NCBI GenBank assembly: GCA_937988775.1
Contig: CALKHP010000017.1
Location: 1 to 64,000, forward strand
DNA length: 64,000 nucleotides
Direction of reading: 5' to 3'
DNA from: an uncultured Alphaproteobacteria bacterium
GTDB lineage: Bacteria > Pseudomonadota > Alphaproteobacteria > Rhizobiales > Beijerinckiaceae
In this document: in pieces, positions 50,162-58,561 of the stretch
Position numbering within the stretch: the first letter of the stretch is position 1
Layout of the letters: the number at the start of each line of letters is the position of its first letter
Translations under genes and position numbers: made by a program
The notes under the pieces: model-generated
Told to the model about the DNA's origin: nothing
The model's input: only the letters and a program-made list of their open reading frames with translations
The model's database searches: none

Positions 50162-51367
50162 GTGACATCCGCTATTCTGCCAACCTATGCCCGCACCGAT
50201 TTCGCTTTTGAGAGGGGGGACGGCGCCTGGCTGACCACCACCGATGGCGAGCGCTATCTCGATTTCGGCGGCGGCATCGCCGTGTCCTGCCTCGGCCACA
50301 GCCACCCGAGGCTGGTCAAGGCGCTGACCGAGCAGGCGGCCAAGCTCTGGCACACCTCCAACCTGTATCGCATCCCGGAAGGCGAGCGCCTCGCCGAGCG
50401 CCTCGCCGACCTGACCTTCGCCGACCTGACCTTCTTCACCAATTCCGGCGCGGAAGCGCTCGAATGTTCGATCAAGATGGCGCGCAAGTACCATTCGGCG
50501 AACGGCCACCCCGAGCGCTATCGCATCATCACCTTCCAGGGCGCCTTCCATGGCCGCACGCTGGCGACGATCGCCGCCGGCGGCAACCAGAAATACCTTG
50601 ACGGGTTCGGGCCGGAAATGCCCGGCTTCGACCATATCGCCTTTGGCGACAGCGACCTGCTCAAGGCCACCATCGGCCCGGAAACCGCCGCGATCTTGAT
50701 CGAGCCGATCCAGGGCGAGGGCGGCATCCGCCCCGTGCCGCACCAGGCGCTGCGCGAGATGCGCGCGCTGTGCGACGCGCACGGCCTGCTGTTGATCCTC
50801 GACGAGGTGCAATGCGGCGTCGGGCGCTCCGGCAAGCTGTTCGCGCATGAATGGGCCGGCATCACGCCCGATATCATGGCGATCGCCAAGGGTATCGGCG
50901 GCGGCTTCCCGCTCGGCGCCTGCCTTGCGACGGCCGAGGCCGCCAAGGGCATGACCGCCGGCACGCATGGCTCGACCTATGGCGGCAACCCGCTCGCCAT
51001 GGCCTGCGGCAACGCGGTGCTCGACGAGGTCGCGACGCCGGAATTCCTCGCCCATGTGCAGAAAACCGCGCTGGTGCTGAAACAGCGCCTCGCCGAACTG
51101 AAGGACCGCCATGGCGGCCTGATCGAGGAGATCCGCGGCACTGGCCTGATGCTCGGCCTCAAGATGCTGGTGCCGAACACCGAACTGGTCAATGCGGCGC
51201 GCGCCGAGCACCTGCTGACGGTCGGCGCCGGCGACAATGTCGTGCGCCTCGTGCCGCCGCTCACCATCGGCGACAGCGAGATCACGGAAATGTTCGAGCG
51301 GCTCGACCGGGCCTGCGCGCGGGTCGAGGCGAGCCAGGCGGCCGCCCGGCCCTCGGCGGCGGAGTGA
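50162..51367 (+). CDS. argD: Acetylornithine aminotransferase
   Basis: 401 residues, class III aminotransferase. LDEVQCGVGRSGKLFAHE binds the cofactor and the Schiff-base lysine is in MAIAKGIGGGFPLGA. FTNSGAEALECSIKMARKYH is the PLP-phosphate loop. It carries out the fourth step of ornithine synthesis and may also serve succinyl-diaminopimelate. It starts at GTG 50162, after GAGGAT. argF follows 4 bp after its stop. Confidence 0.93.
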   Translation: MTSAILPTYARTDFAFERGDGAWLTTTDGERYLDFGGGIAVSCLGHSHPRLVKALTEQAAKLWHTSNLYRIPEGERLAERLADLTFADLTFFTNSGAEALECSIKMARKYHSANGHPERYRIITFQGAFHGRTLATIAAGGNQKYLDGFGPEMPGFDHIAFGDSDLLKATIGPETAAILIEPIQGEGGIRPVPHQALREMRALCDAHGLLLILDEVQCGVGRSGKLFAHEWAGITPDIMAIAKGIGGGFPLGACLATAEAAKGMTAGTHGSTYGGNPLAMACGNAVLDEVATPEFLAHVQKTALVLKQRLAELKDRHGGLIEEIRGTGLMLGLKMLVPNTELVNAARAEHLLTVGAGDNVVRLVPPLTIGDSEITEMFERLDRACARVEASQAAARPSAAE

Positions 51368-51371
51368 GCCG

Positions 51372-52316
51372 ATGACGTCACTGCGCCACTTCCTCGACCT
51401 GTCGGATTTCTCGGCCGAAGACCTGCAGTTGATGCTGGATACCGCCCATGCGCTGAAATCGCAGCGCCGGGCCGCGCGCCGGAATGGCGGCGAGGACAGC
51501 CCGCTCGGCCTGCCGCTCGCCGGCAAGAAGATCGCCATGGTGTTCGAGCAGCCCTCGCTGCGCACGCGCATGTCGTTCGATGTCGGCATTCGCGAACTCG
51601 GCGGCCAGAGCCTGATGGTGTCTGGCAGCGAGATCGAGCTTGGCGAGCGCGAGTCGATCGCCGATACGGCGCGCGTCATGTCGCGCTATGTCGACGCCAT
51701 CATGATCCGCATGCTGGATCACGACCAACTGGTCGAACTGGCGGCGAACGCCACCGTGCCGGTGATCAACGGCCTGACCAAGCGCTCGCATCCGTGCCAG
51801 GTGATGGCCGACATCATGACCTTCGAGGAGAAGAAGGGCCCGATCGCCGGGCGCACCATCGCCTGGACGGGTGACGCCAACAACGTGCTCGCCTCGTGGA
51901 CGCATGCGGCTGCGCGCTTTCCCTTCACCTTCAAGATCGCCACGCCGCCGGAGCTTGCGCCCCGGCCCGAACTGATCGCCTGGGCCAAAAGCCAGGGCGC
52001 CGACATCCGCCTGACCGCGGATCCCTATGAGGCGGCCGAGGGCGCCGACTGCGTCATCACCGATTGCTGGGTGTCGATGGGCGACAAGGACGAGGGCCGC
52101 CGCCACAACCTGCTGAAACCCTATCAGGTCAACGAGAAGCTGCTGCGTGAGGCGCAATCCGACGCCATCGTCATGCATTGCCTGCCGGCGACGCGCGGCG
52201 AGGAAGTGACCGACGCGGTGATGGACGGTCTGCAATCGGTGGTGTTCGACGAGGCCGAGAACCGGCTGCATGCCCAGAAGGGCATCCTGGCCTGGTGCTT
52301 CGGAGCGGTCGCCTGA
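51372..52316 (+). CDS. argF: Ornithine carbamoyltransferase
   Basis: 314 residues. Carbamoyl-phosphate motif SLRTRMSFDVG, ornithine-side motif HCLPATRGEEVTD, and GLTKRSHPCQVMADIMT and GDANNVLASW. It makes citrulline from ornithine in the cytoplasm. Its stop overlaps the hslO ATG by one base (TGATG), so the three genes argD-argF-hslO form an operon, a common arrangement in this order. Confidence 0.95.
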   Translation: MTSLRHFLDLSDFSAEDLQLMLDTAHALKSQRRAARRNGGEDSPLGLPLAGKKIAMVFEQPSLRTRMSFDVGIRELGGQSLMVSGSEIELGERESIADTARVMSRYVDAIMIRMLDHDQLVELAANATVPVINGLTKRSHPCQVMADIMTFEEKKGPIAGRTIAWTGDANNVLASWTHAAARFPFTFKIATPPELAPRPELIAWAKSQGADIRLTADPYEAAEGADCVITDCWVSMGDKDEGRRHNLLKPYQVNEKLLREAQSDAIVMHCLPATRGEEVTDAVMDGLQSVVFDEAENRLHAQKGILAWCFGAVA

Positions 52317-53287
52317 TGCAGGCGCCCGCCGCCAGCACGACCGCGCTGGATGACGTCGCGCTGCCGTTCCAGGTCACGGCGCTCGATGCGCGCGGCCGCG
52401 TCGTGCGGCTTGGGCCCGCGATCGACACCATCATCCAGCGCCATGGCTATCCGGAAGGCGTATCGCGCGCCGTCGCCGAAGCGGCGGTGCTGACGGCGCT
52501 GCTCGGCACCTCGCTGAAATTCGACGGCCGCTTCCAGTTCCAGACCAAGACGGACGGCCCCATCGACCTTCTGGTGGTCGATTTCGAGGCGCCCGACAGG
52601 CTGCGCGCCTATGCCCGGTTCGACGCCGCGCGCGTGGCCGAGACCGGCGCGGATATCGCGGCGCTGATCGGCAACGGCTATCTCGCCATGACGATCGAGC
52701 CCGGCGGCGACATGAACCGCTACCAGGGCATCGTCGCGCTCGAAGGCCAGAGCCTCGAGGAGGCGGCGCACCAGTATTTCCGCCAGTCCGAGCAGATCCC
52801 GACCCGCGTGCGGCTGGCGGTGGCGGAAGTGGCCGAACCCGGCGGCGCCACGCATTGGCGCGCCGGCGGGCTGCTGGTGCAGTTCCTGCCCGTGTCGCCG
52901 GAACGCCAGCGCCAGCAGGAGCTTGACCCCGGCGATGCGCCGGAAGGCACCACGCCGCCGGCCTTCGCCGAGGACGATGCCTGGGTCGAGGTCAGGGCGC
53001 TGACCGAGACGATCGAGGATCACGAACTGGTCGATCCGGCGCTCTCCAGCGAGGAATTGCTGTACCGGCTGTTCCACGAGCGCGGCGTCACGGTGTTCGA
53101 GCGCCAGCCGTTGCGCGAGGCGTGCCGCTGCTCGCGCGAGCGCATCATGGCGATGTTCTCGAAATTCTCGCCCGACGACCGGCGCGCTATGATCGGCGAC
53201 GATGGCCAGATCGGCGTCACCTGCGAATTCTGCTCGACGCGTTACAGTTTCACGCCGGCCGAGATCGAGGTGCCGGCGCAGGGCTGA
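52316..53287 (+). CDS. hslO: Redox-regulated chaperone Hsp33
   Basis: 323 residues. The C-terminal zinc site C-x-C and C-x2-C is present (CRCSRE and CEFCST), which releases zinc and activates the holdase under oxidative stress. The N-terminal domain matches Hsp33 (EAAVLTALLGTSLKFDGRFQ). Start overlaps argF stop. The insert at about 195-235 (PVSPERQRQQELDPGDAPEG) is typical of alphaproteobacterial forms. Confidence 0.93.
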   Translation: MQAPAASTTALDDVALPFQVTALDARGRVVRLGPAIDTIIQRHGYPEGVSRAVAEAAVLTALLGTSLKFDGRFQFQTKTDGPIDLLVVDFEAPDRLRAYARFDAARVAETGADIAALIGNGYLAMTIEPGGDMNRYQGIVALEGQSLEEAAHQYFRQSEQIPTRVRLAVAEVAEPGGATHWRAGGLLVQFLPVSPERQRQQELDPGDAPEGTTPPAFAEDDAWVEVRALTETIEDHELVDPALSSEELLYRLFHERGVTVFERQPLREACRCSRERIMAMFSKFSPDDRRAMIGDDGQIGVTCEFCSTRYSFTPAEIEVPAQG

Positions 53288-53589
53288 GGCGCGCGGCTTC
53301 TCGGCATGTGGGGCGCCAAATCGGTGTAAAGGACTGGCCCATCCCGATCAGAAAAGCGCGGGGCTTATCCCGGCCTTGAGCCGGGACCCATCATTTCGGC
53401 GGGCGCCCGGTTCCCTGGGTCCCGGCGCAAGGCCGAGACGAGATCGGGAGGCGGGAACGCCCCCGCCTCATGCCGGCCCCGATCCGGCAACCATGTTCCG
53501 CGTCATTCCCCTGCAATAACAACCCGGGCACGCCGTCACGCGCCCCAAGGCGGTTGGCACGCAACGGCGCAACCGCTATCGATTGACAC
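53288..53589. repeat. hslO/MFS gap with a dispersed inverted repeat
   Basis: 302 bp. It holds TCCCGGCCTTGAGCCGGGA and the related TCCCGGCGCAAGGCCGAGA, forming 23-bp arms (53368-53390 and 53416-53438) of a compound palindrome. The remainder shows no gene. CGATTGACAC just before the MFS ATG gives no strong ribosome site. Confidence 0.6.
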
Positions 53590-55341
53590 ATGGTCGAACC
53601 GCACGCGCATACCACCGAGGATATCGCGGCGATCGAGGATGCCGCCCGCCATCAGGACGGGCCGTCCTCGTCGCTGGCGCCGTTCCGCCACACCGTGTAT
53701 CGCAACATCTGGATCGCCAACCTCGCCTCGAATTTCGGCACGCTGATCCAGGCGGTCGGCGCGTCGTGGCTGATGACCTCGATCACGCCATCGGCCGATA
53801 TGGTGGCGCTGGTGCAGGCCTCGACCAACCTGCCGGTGGTGCTGTTCGCGCTGCTTGCCGGCGCGATTTCCGACAATTTCGACCGGCGCTGGGTGATGAT
53901 TACCGCGCAGGGCACGATGTTCGTGTTCTCGGTCGCGCTCGCCGTGTTCGCCTATGGCGGCTGGATCACGCCGTGGATGCTGCTCGGCTTCACCTTCCTG
54001 ATCGGCTGCGGCTCGGCGCTGAACGGGCCGGCCTGGCAATCCTCGGTCGGCGACATGGTGCCGCGCGCCGACCTGCCGGCGGCGGTCGCTCTCAACAGCA
54101 TGGCGTTCAACATCGCGCGCAGCGTCGGGCCGGCGATCGGCGGCGCGATCGTGGCCACCGCCGGCGCCAGCATGGCGTTCCTGATCAACGCGCTCAGCTA
54201 TATCGGCCTGATCGGCGTCTTGGCGCGCTGGCGCGCACCGAAGGTCGAGAGCCTGCTGCCGCGCGAGACCATGGTGATGGCGATGGGCGCCGGGCTGCGC
54301 TACGTGGCGATGTCGCCCAACATCGTCATCGTGCTGGTGCGCTCGTTCATGTTCGGCCTTGGCGCGATCGCGGTGATGGCGCTGATGCCGCTGATGGCGC
54401 GCGACCTGATCCATGGCGGCCCGCTGACCTATGGCCTGCTGCTCGGCTTCTTCGGCGTCGGCGCGGTGATCGGCGCGCTCGCCAGCAGCCGGGCGCGCTA
54501 CAGGCTCTCGGTCGAGTGGCTGGTGCGGCTATCCTTCCTCGGCTTCGCGGTCTGTTCGGCCGTGTCGGGGCTCGAGGGCATGACGCCGCTGGTGATGGCG
54601 GTGCAGGTGATCGGCGGCGCGTGCTGGGTGCTGGCGCTGTCGACCTTCAACGTCACGGTGCAGCTTTCGGCGCCGCGCTGGGTCGTCGGGCGGGCGCTGG
54701 CGCTCTACCAGGTCGCGACCTTCGGCGGCATGACCTTCGGCAGCTGGCTGTGGGGCACGCTCGCCGAGCATTACGGCGTGACGACGGCGCTGCAATGGGC
54801 GGCCGTTGCCAGCCTGATCGGCGGCGCCATCGGCTTCCTCTACGCGCTGCCGCAGCTTTCGATGCTGAATCTCGACCCGTGGAGCCGCTGGAAGGAGCCC
54901 GAAATCGCGGTGCCGATCGAGCCGCGCAGCGGGCCGATCGTGGTGACGATCGAATATATCATCGACGAGAAGGACGTGATCGCCTTCCTGCGCGCCATGG
55001 CCGAGCGCAAGCGCGTGCGCCGGCGCGACGGCGCGCGCCACTGGCAATTGCTGCGCGACCTCGCCGATGCGCGGCTGTGGGTCGAACGCTATCACAGCCC
55101 GACCTGGGTCGAATATGTGCGCCAGAACCAACGCGTCACCCATGCCGATGCCGTGGTGTGGGAACGCGTGCGCGCGCTGCATCGCGGCGCCAAGCCGCCG
55201 CGCGTGCATCGCATGATCGAACGCCAGACCGCCGCCGCGCATCACGGCAATGGCACGAGCGACAGCCGCGCCGGCACGCTGGTCAATCCGGCGCTGGCCG
55301 ATCCGCTGCCGCCGGCGGCGGAGAAGAACCGGGTGCCGTGA
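53590..55341 (+). CDS. MFS exporter (EntS/DUF894 type) with C-terminal soluble domain
   Basis: 583 residues. About 30-420 is a 12-segment MFS_3 domain (APFRHTVYRNIWIANLASNF; LLAGAISDNFDRRWVMI; SVGDMVPRADLPAAVALNSM), related to the enterobactin exporter EntS. About 430-583 is a hydrophilic domain (IVVTIEYIIDEKDVIAFLRA; LWVERYHSPTWVEYVRQNQR) like an antibiotic-biosynthesis monooxygenase fold, found attached to this group. The export substrate is unknown. Its last 59 bp overlap the convergent methyltransferase-like gene. Confidence 0.82.
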   Translation: MVEPHAHTTEDIAAIEDAARHQDGPSSSLAPFRHTVYRNIWIANLASNFGTLIQAVGASWLMTSITPSADMVALVQASTNLPVVLFALLAGAISDNFDRRWVMITAQGTMFVFSVALAVFAYGGWITPWMLLGFTFLIGCGSALNGPAWQSSVGDMVPRADLPAAVALNSMAFNIARSVGPAIGGAIVATAGASMAFLINALSYIGLIGVLARWRAPKVESLLPRETMVMAMGAGLRYVAMSPNIVIVLVRSFMFGLGAIAVMALMPLMARDLIHGGPLTYGLLLGFFGVGAVIGALASSRARYRLSVEWLVRLSFLGFAVCSAVSGLEGMTPLVMAVQVIGGACWVLALSTFNVTVQLSAPRWVVGRALALYQVATFGGMTFGSWLWGTLAEHYGVTTALQWAAVASLIGGAIGFLYALPQLSMLNLDPWSRWKEPEIAVPIEPRSGPIVVTIEYIIDEKDVIAFLRAMAERKRVRRRDGARHWQLLRDLADARLWVERYHSPTWVEYVRQNQRVTHADAVVWERVRALHRGAKPPRVHRMIERQTAAAHHGNGTSDSRAGTLVNPALADPLPPAAEKNRVP

Positions 55342-56122
55342 GCCCGGCACCGAAGCGGCGATAGGCGTGCACGCGGTGGATATAGGCGAAATCGCGCGCG
55401 CTCTCGCCGTAGGGCGCCACCGGCCAGTCCCAGGCATCGTCTGGTTCCGGCAACCGGGCCCCATGCAGCAAATCGAGGCGCTTGCCGACCTCGCCGTCGC
55501 GGTTCTCCTCGCGCATCTCGACATCGGTGAGTAGGCAGACCGGGCAGCGAAACCGCGCCAGATCGTCGAGATGCCAGCCGACAGCCTGCGCCGGCACATC
55601 CTCCGGAAAACGCTCGGCGCGGCCGTGCTGGCGCGCGATCCAGTTGGCGAGCGGGATCGGCAGTTGCGACAGCAGGTTGGCCGAGATCACCAGATCGATG
55701 CTGTCATCGGCAAGATAATCCTCCAGCGGCGCGACACGCTGGCCGGCGCGGCCGGCGAGCCAGTCGAGCGCCCCGGTCAGGTCGCGCCGGTCGAAGGCGA
55801 GGTTGCGGTAGCGGGCAAGGCGCAGCCGGACGGTCGGCAGATGCACGGCATCGACGAGCACGACGCGGTCGAACCGCGCCGCCAGTAGATCAATCGGCAC
55901 GTCGCGCACCAGCCCCGAGCCGAGCACAAGTACAGTGCGGCCATGGCCGATCTCGCCGGCGAGCTTCGCCACCACCTGTCGGCAGCGCGCGTAATGCGGC
56001 GCCCAGGCCACCTTCTGCCGGGCGCTGCGCGACCACAGGCCAACGCTTTCGCGCAGCAGGCCGAGCCGGCGCACCGGGCGCGGCACGCGCGTGATCAGGT
56101 AAAGGCCGAGTTCAGCCAGCAC
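55283..56122 (-). CDS. SAM-binding methyltransferase-like protein
   Basis: 279 residues from GTG 56122, 17 bp after the apaG stop. It has a Rossmann-like glycine motif (VLVLGSGLVRDVPIDLLA) followed by an acidic end of strand two (RVVLVDAVHLPTVRLRLARY) and ISANLLSQLPIP, which fits a class I methyltransferase fold, though a catalytic motif is not recognised. Probably co-transcribed with apaG. The function is unknown. Its 3' end overlaps the MFS gene on the other strand by 59 bp. Confidence 0.7.
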   Translation of the reverse strand: MLAELGLYLITRVPRPVRRLGLLRESVGLWSRSARQKVAWAPHYARCRQVVAKLAGEIGHGRTVLVLGSGLVRDVPIDLLAARFDRVVLVDAVHLPTVRLRLARYRNLAFDRRDLTGALDWLAGRAGQRVAPLEDYLADDSIDLVISANLLSQLPIPLANWIARQHGRAERFPEDVPAQAVGWHLDDLARFRCPVCLLTDVEMREENRDGEVGKRLDLLHGARLPEPDDAWDWPVAPYGESARDFAYIHRVHAYRRFGAGLTAPGSSPPPAAADRPAPD

Positions 56123-56139
56123 GGGCGCTTGATCCGCGC

Positions 56140-56532
56140 TCAGTTCAGCGTGCGCACGTCATGCGGGCTGTCGAGCGAAAAGGCCGGGATCTCGACCATG
56201 AACTCCTCGCCCGCGTCGGTGACCATCTCGTAGCTGCCGGCCATGATGCCGGCCGGCGTTTCGAGCGGGCAGCCGCTGGTGTATTCGAAACGCTCGCCGG
56301 CCGCCAGCACCGGCTGCTCGCCGACGACGCCGAGCCCGTCGACGCGCTGCTCGCGGCCCTCGCCATCGGTGATGCGCCAGTGCCGAGCATGCAGGCGCAC
56401 GGTTTCTGCGCCCAGATTGACGATCTCGACGGTGTAGGCCCAGAAATACTGGCGCGCGCGCGGCTTCGATTGCTCGGGCATGAAGCGCGGCGTCACCGTG
56501 ACCTCGATATTGCGGGTCCGCGCCCGATACAT
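56140..56532 (-). CDS. apaG: ApaG protein
   Basis: 130 residues, a fibronectin-III-like beta sandwich. Motifs HWRITDGEGREQRVDGLGVV and GEQPVLAAGERFEYTSGCPL are the ApaG core (GxGxxG). Named for its link to diadenosine tetraphosphate and Co2+ resistance; the role is uncertain. It is upstream of the methyltransferase-like gene and divergent from dcd, 164 bp away. Confidence 0.93.
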   Translation of the reverse strand: MYRARTRNIEVTVTPRFMPEQSKPRARQYFWAYTVEIVNLGAETVRLHARHWRITDGEGREQRVDGLGVVGEQPVLAAGERFEYTSGCPLETPAGIMAGSYEMVTDAGEEFMVEIPAFSLDSPHDVRTLN

Positions 56533-56696
56533 GCGGCTTTCCTTTTCTCGACAGGCTGCGGCGGTGGTAGGACGGAGCGGCCATCGCCGTCAATCATGCG
56601 GGTGTGCGAGGCGCCTTACCGCTTCGACGGAAAATGCCGCAGGGGATAAGCCGGCGGAGCGCTTGGCGCCTCGCGCTCGTGCAGCTACCAAAAGGC

Positions 56697-57782
56697 ATGA
56701 AACAGGGGATTTTCTCCAGCGGCATGCTTGCCGCCGCGATCGCGGAGGGGCTGATCGCGATCAGCGATCCGCTCGCGCCCGGCCAGGTCCAGCCGGCGAG
56801 CCTCGATCTCAGGCTGGCGCGCCGGGCGTGGCGGGTGCGCGCGAGCTTCCTGCCGGGCGCGCACCGCACGGTCGCCGCCTGCATCGACCGGCTTGCGCTG
56901 CACGAGATCGATCTTAGCGCCGGCGCGGTGCTGGAGACCGGCTGCGTCTATATCGCCGAATTATGCGAAAGCATGGCCCTGCCCGACAATGTCGCCGCGG
57001 GCGCCAATCCGAAAAGCTCGACCGGGCGGCTCGACGTGTTCACGCGCGTCATCGTCGACCGCGCGCAATCCTTCGATACCATCCCGGCCGGCTATCATGG
57101 CCCGCTCTATGCCGAAATCTCGCCGCGCACCTTCCCGGTGCTGGTGCGCAAGGGCTCGCGCCTGTCGCAGATCAGGCTGCGCCACGGCATCGTGCGCCTG
57201 AGCGACACCGAAACGCTTGCCCTGCATGCGCGCGAAAAGCTCACCTCGGACGCCGCCGCCTCGGTCGCCGGCGGCATCGGCGTCAGCGTCGATCTCTCGG
57301 CCCAGACGCCGGACGGACTCGTCGGCTATCGCGGCAAGCGCCATACCGGCCTCGTCGACATCGACCGCGTCGCCGCCTATGCGATGCGCGACTATTGGGA
57401 GCCGATCCACGCCGAGGCGCATGACGCACTCGTGCTCGATCCGGGAGAATTCTACATCCTCGCCTCGAAGGAGGCGGTGCATGTGCCGCCCGACTATGCC
57501 GCCGAAATGGTGCCGTTCGATCCGCTGGTCGGCGAATTCCGCGTGCATTATGCCGGCTTCTTCGATCCGGGCTTCGGCCATTCGGCCGCCGGCGGCTCCG
57601 GCTCGCGCGCCGTGCTCGAGGTGCGCTCGCATGACGTGCCCTTCATCATCGAGGATGGCCAGACCGTCGGGCGCCTGGTCTATGAGCGCATGGCCGAGCG
57701 GCCGGCGCAGCTCTATGGCGCCGACCTGAAATCGAATTATCAGGCGCAGGGGCTCAAGCTCTCGAAGCATTTTCGCGCCTGA
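56697..57782 (+). CDS. dcd: dCTP deaminase, long two-domain form
   Basis: 361 residues, nearly twice the 190 of enteric Dcd. The N-terminal half has QVQPASLDLRL, SSTGRLDVF and GPLYAEISPRTFPVLVRKG; the C-terminal half repeats the fold with HYAGFFDPGFGH and AVLEVRSHDVPFIIEDGQTV. Both halves look like dUTPase/Dcd folds, so it is probably an internal duplication. The reaction is dCTP to dUTP and ammonia, feeding dTMP synthesis. The start ATG 56697 has AAAGG just ahead; GTG 56679 is an alternative. Confidence 0.85.
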   Translation: MKQGIFSSGMLAAAIAEGLIAISDPLAPGQVQPASLDLRLARRAWRVRASFLPGAHRTVAACIDRLALHEIDLSAGAVLETGCVYIAELCESMALPDNVAAGANPKSSTGRLDVFTRVIVDRAQSFDTIPAGYHGPLYAEISPRTFPVLVRKGSRLSQIRLRHGIVRLSDTETLALHAREKLTSDAAASVAGGIGVSVDLSAQTPDGLVGYRGKRHTGLVDIDRVAAYAMRDYWEPIHAEAHDALVLDPGEFYILASKEAVHVPPDYAAEMVPFDPLVGEFRVHYAGFFDPGFGHSAAGGSGSRAVLEVRSHDVPFIIEDGQTVGRLVYERMAERPAQLYGADLKSNYQAQGLKLSKHFRA

Positions 57783-57812
57783 ACCCGCGGCCTGCGATTG
57801 CCTCTACCTCCG

Positions 57813-57883
57813 CCTCATCCTGAGCTTGTCGAAGGATGTTTCCTGTGCGCGCTGGACCATCCTTCGACAAGCTCAGGATGAGG
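57813..57883. repeat. Dispersed inverted repeat (CCTCATCCTGAGC family), copy 2
   Basis: Perfect 26-bp arms (57813-57838 and 57858-57883) around a 19-bp loop, in the convergent gap between dcd and the YhhQ gene. Same family as 20213-20288. Confidence 0.85.
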
Positions 57884-57927
57884 GCTGATGGAAGGCTGGA
57901 GGGGCCGAAGATTCTTCAGCCAATCCC

Positions 57928-58449
57928 TCACACCGGTTTGTGCTCTCGCCGCGTGCGCAGCAGCTTGATCAAGGGCGCCGCGAACAGCACCATCCACGCC
58001 TTGCCGATGATCTGGCCCTCGAGATGGGCGAGCGAGCCGAAGGCAAGGCCGAGGAACACCACGCTGTCGATCACCGTGCCGACGATGCCGGACAGGATCA
58101 CCGCCGTGACCAGCCGGCGGGCGGCAAGCGGAGTATAGACCACGAAATCGGCCAGTTCCGAGAGCAGGAAGGCGATCGTCGAGGCGATGACCAGCGCCGG
58201 CGGCGCGACCAGCGCCGACAGGCCGGCGCCGATGGCGATTGCCGTCAGGCCCCAGCGCTTGCCGAGGCGGAACTGCACCATGTCGCGCAGTACCAGCGCC
58301 GCGCCCGCCATCAGCACGCCGCTCGGCGCGGTGATACCGGGCCAGACCGGGATCAGGCACGGCCCGTCCGCGAGGCAAACCGTGCCGACATGGCCGATCA
58401 TCCAGTTGGCGGCGGGGATCGTGGCGATATAGGCGAGAAGATACAGCAT
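57928..58449 (-). CDS. yhhQ: VUT/YhhQ family transporter, probable queuosine-precursor importer
   Basis: 173 residues from ATG 58449, about five membrane segments (LLAYIATIPAANWMIGHVGT; IASTIAFLLSELADFVVYTP). SELADFVVYTPL is the COG1738 hallmark. E. coli YhhQ imports preQ0/preQ1 for queuosine. A TTG start at 58473 would add eight residues but falls in the terminator loop. The ATG comes 4 bp after a terminator T-run, so expression depends on readthrough or another promoter. No preQ1 riboswitch was recognised. Confidence 0.78.
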   Translation of the reverse strand: MLYLLAYIATIPAANWMIGHVGTVCLADGPCLIPVWPGITAPSGVLMAGAALVLRDMVQFRLGKRWGLTAIAIGAGLSALVAPPALVIASTIAFLLSELADFVVYTPLAARRLVTAVILSGIVGTVIDSVVFLGLAFGSLAHLEGQIIGKAWMVLFAAPLIKLLRTRREHKPV

Positions 58450-58452
58450 GAT

Positions 58453-58484
58453 GTAAAAACGGGCGCGGCCCAAGCGCCGCGCCC
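58453..58484 (-). terminator. Intrinsic terminator after the OmpA-family gene
   Basis: On the minus strand, GGGCGCGGC pairs with GCCGCGCCC (58461-58469 with 58476-58484) over a 6-base loop and is followed by GTTTTTAC. It ends 4 bp before the yhhQ ATG and 62 bp past the OmpA-family stop. Confidence 0.75.
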
Positions 58485-58527
58485 GCTTCTATAGACCCGC
58501 CAGGCGGCCTGCGTAAACCGCTGGCGC

Positions 58528-58561
58528 CTTACTGCTGGGCGTCCCTTACTGCTGGGCGTCC
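58528..58561. repeat. Exact 17-bp tandem duplication across a stop codon
   Basis: CTTACTGCTGGGCGTCC occurs twice without gap (58528-58544, 58545-58561). The second copy holds the stop (TTA read as TAA on the minus strand) and last codons of the OmpA-family gene; the first is the duplicated copy just outside the gene. Confidence 0.85.

Noticed and set aside
58449..58545. preQ1 riboswitch upstream of yhhQ
   Set aside because: The leader shows a terminator hairpin belonging to the upstream gene but none of the preQ1 aptamer sequences I know.
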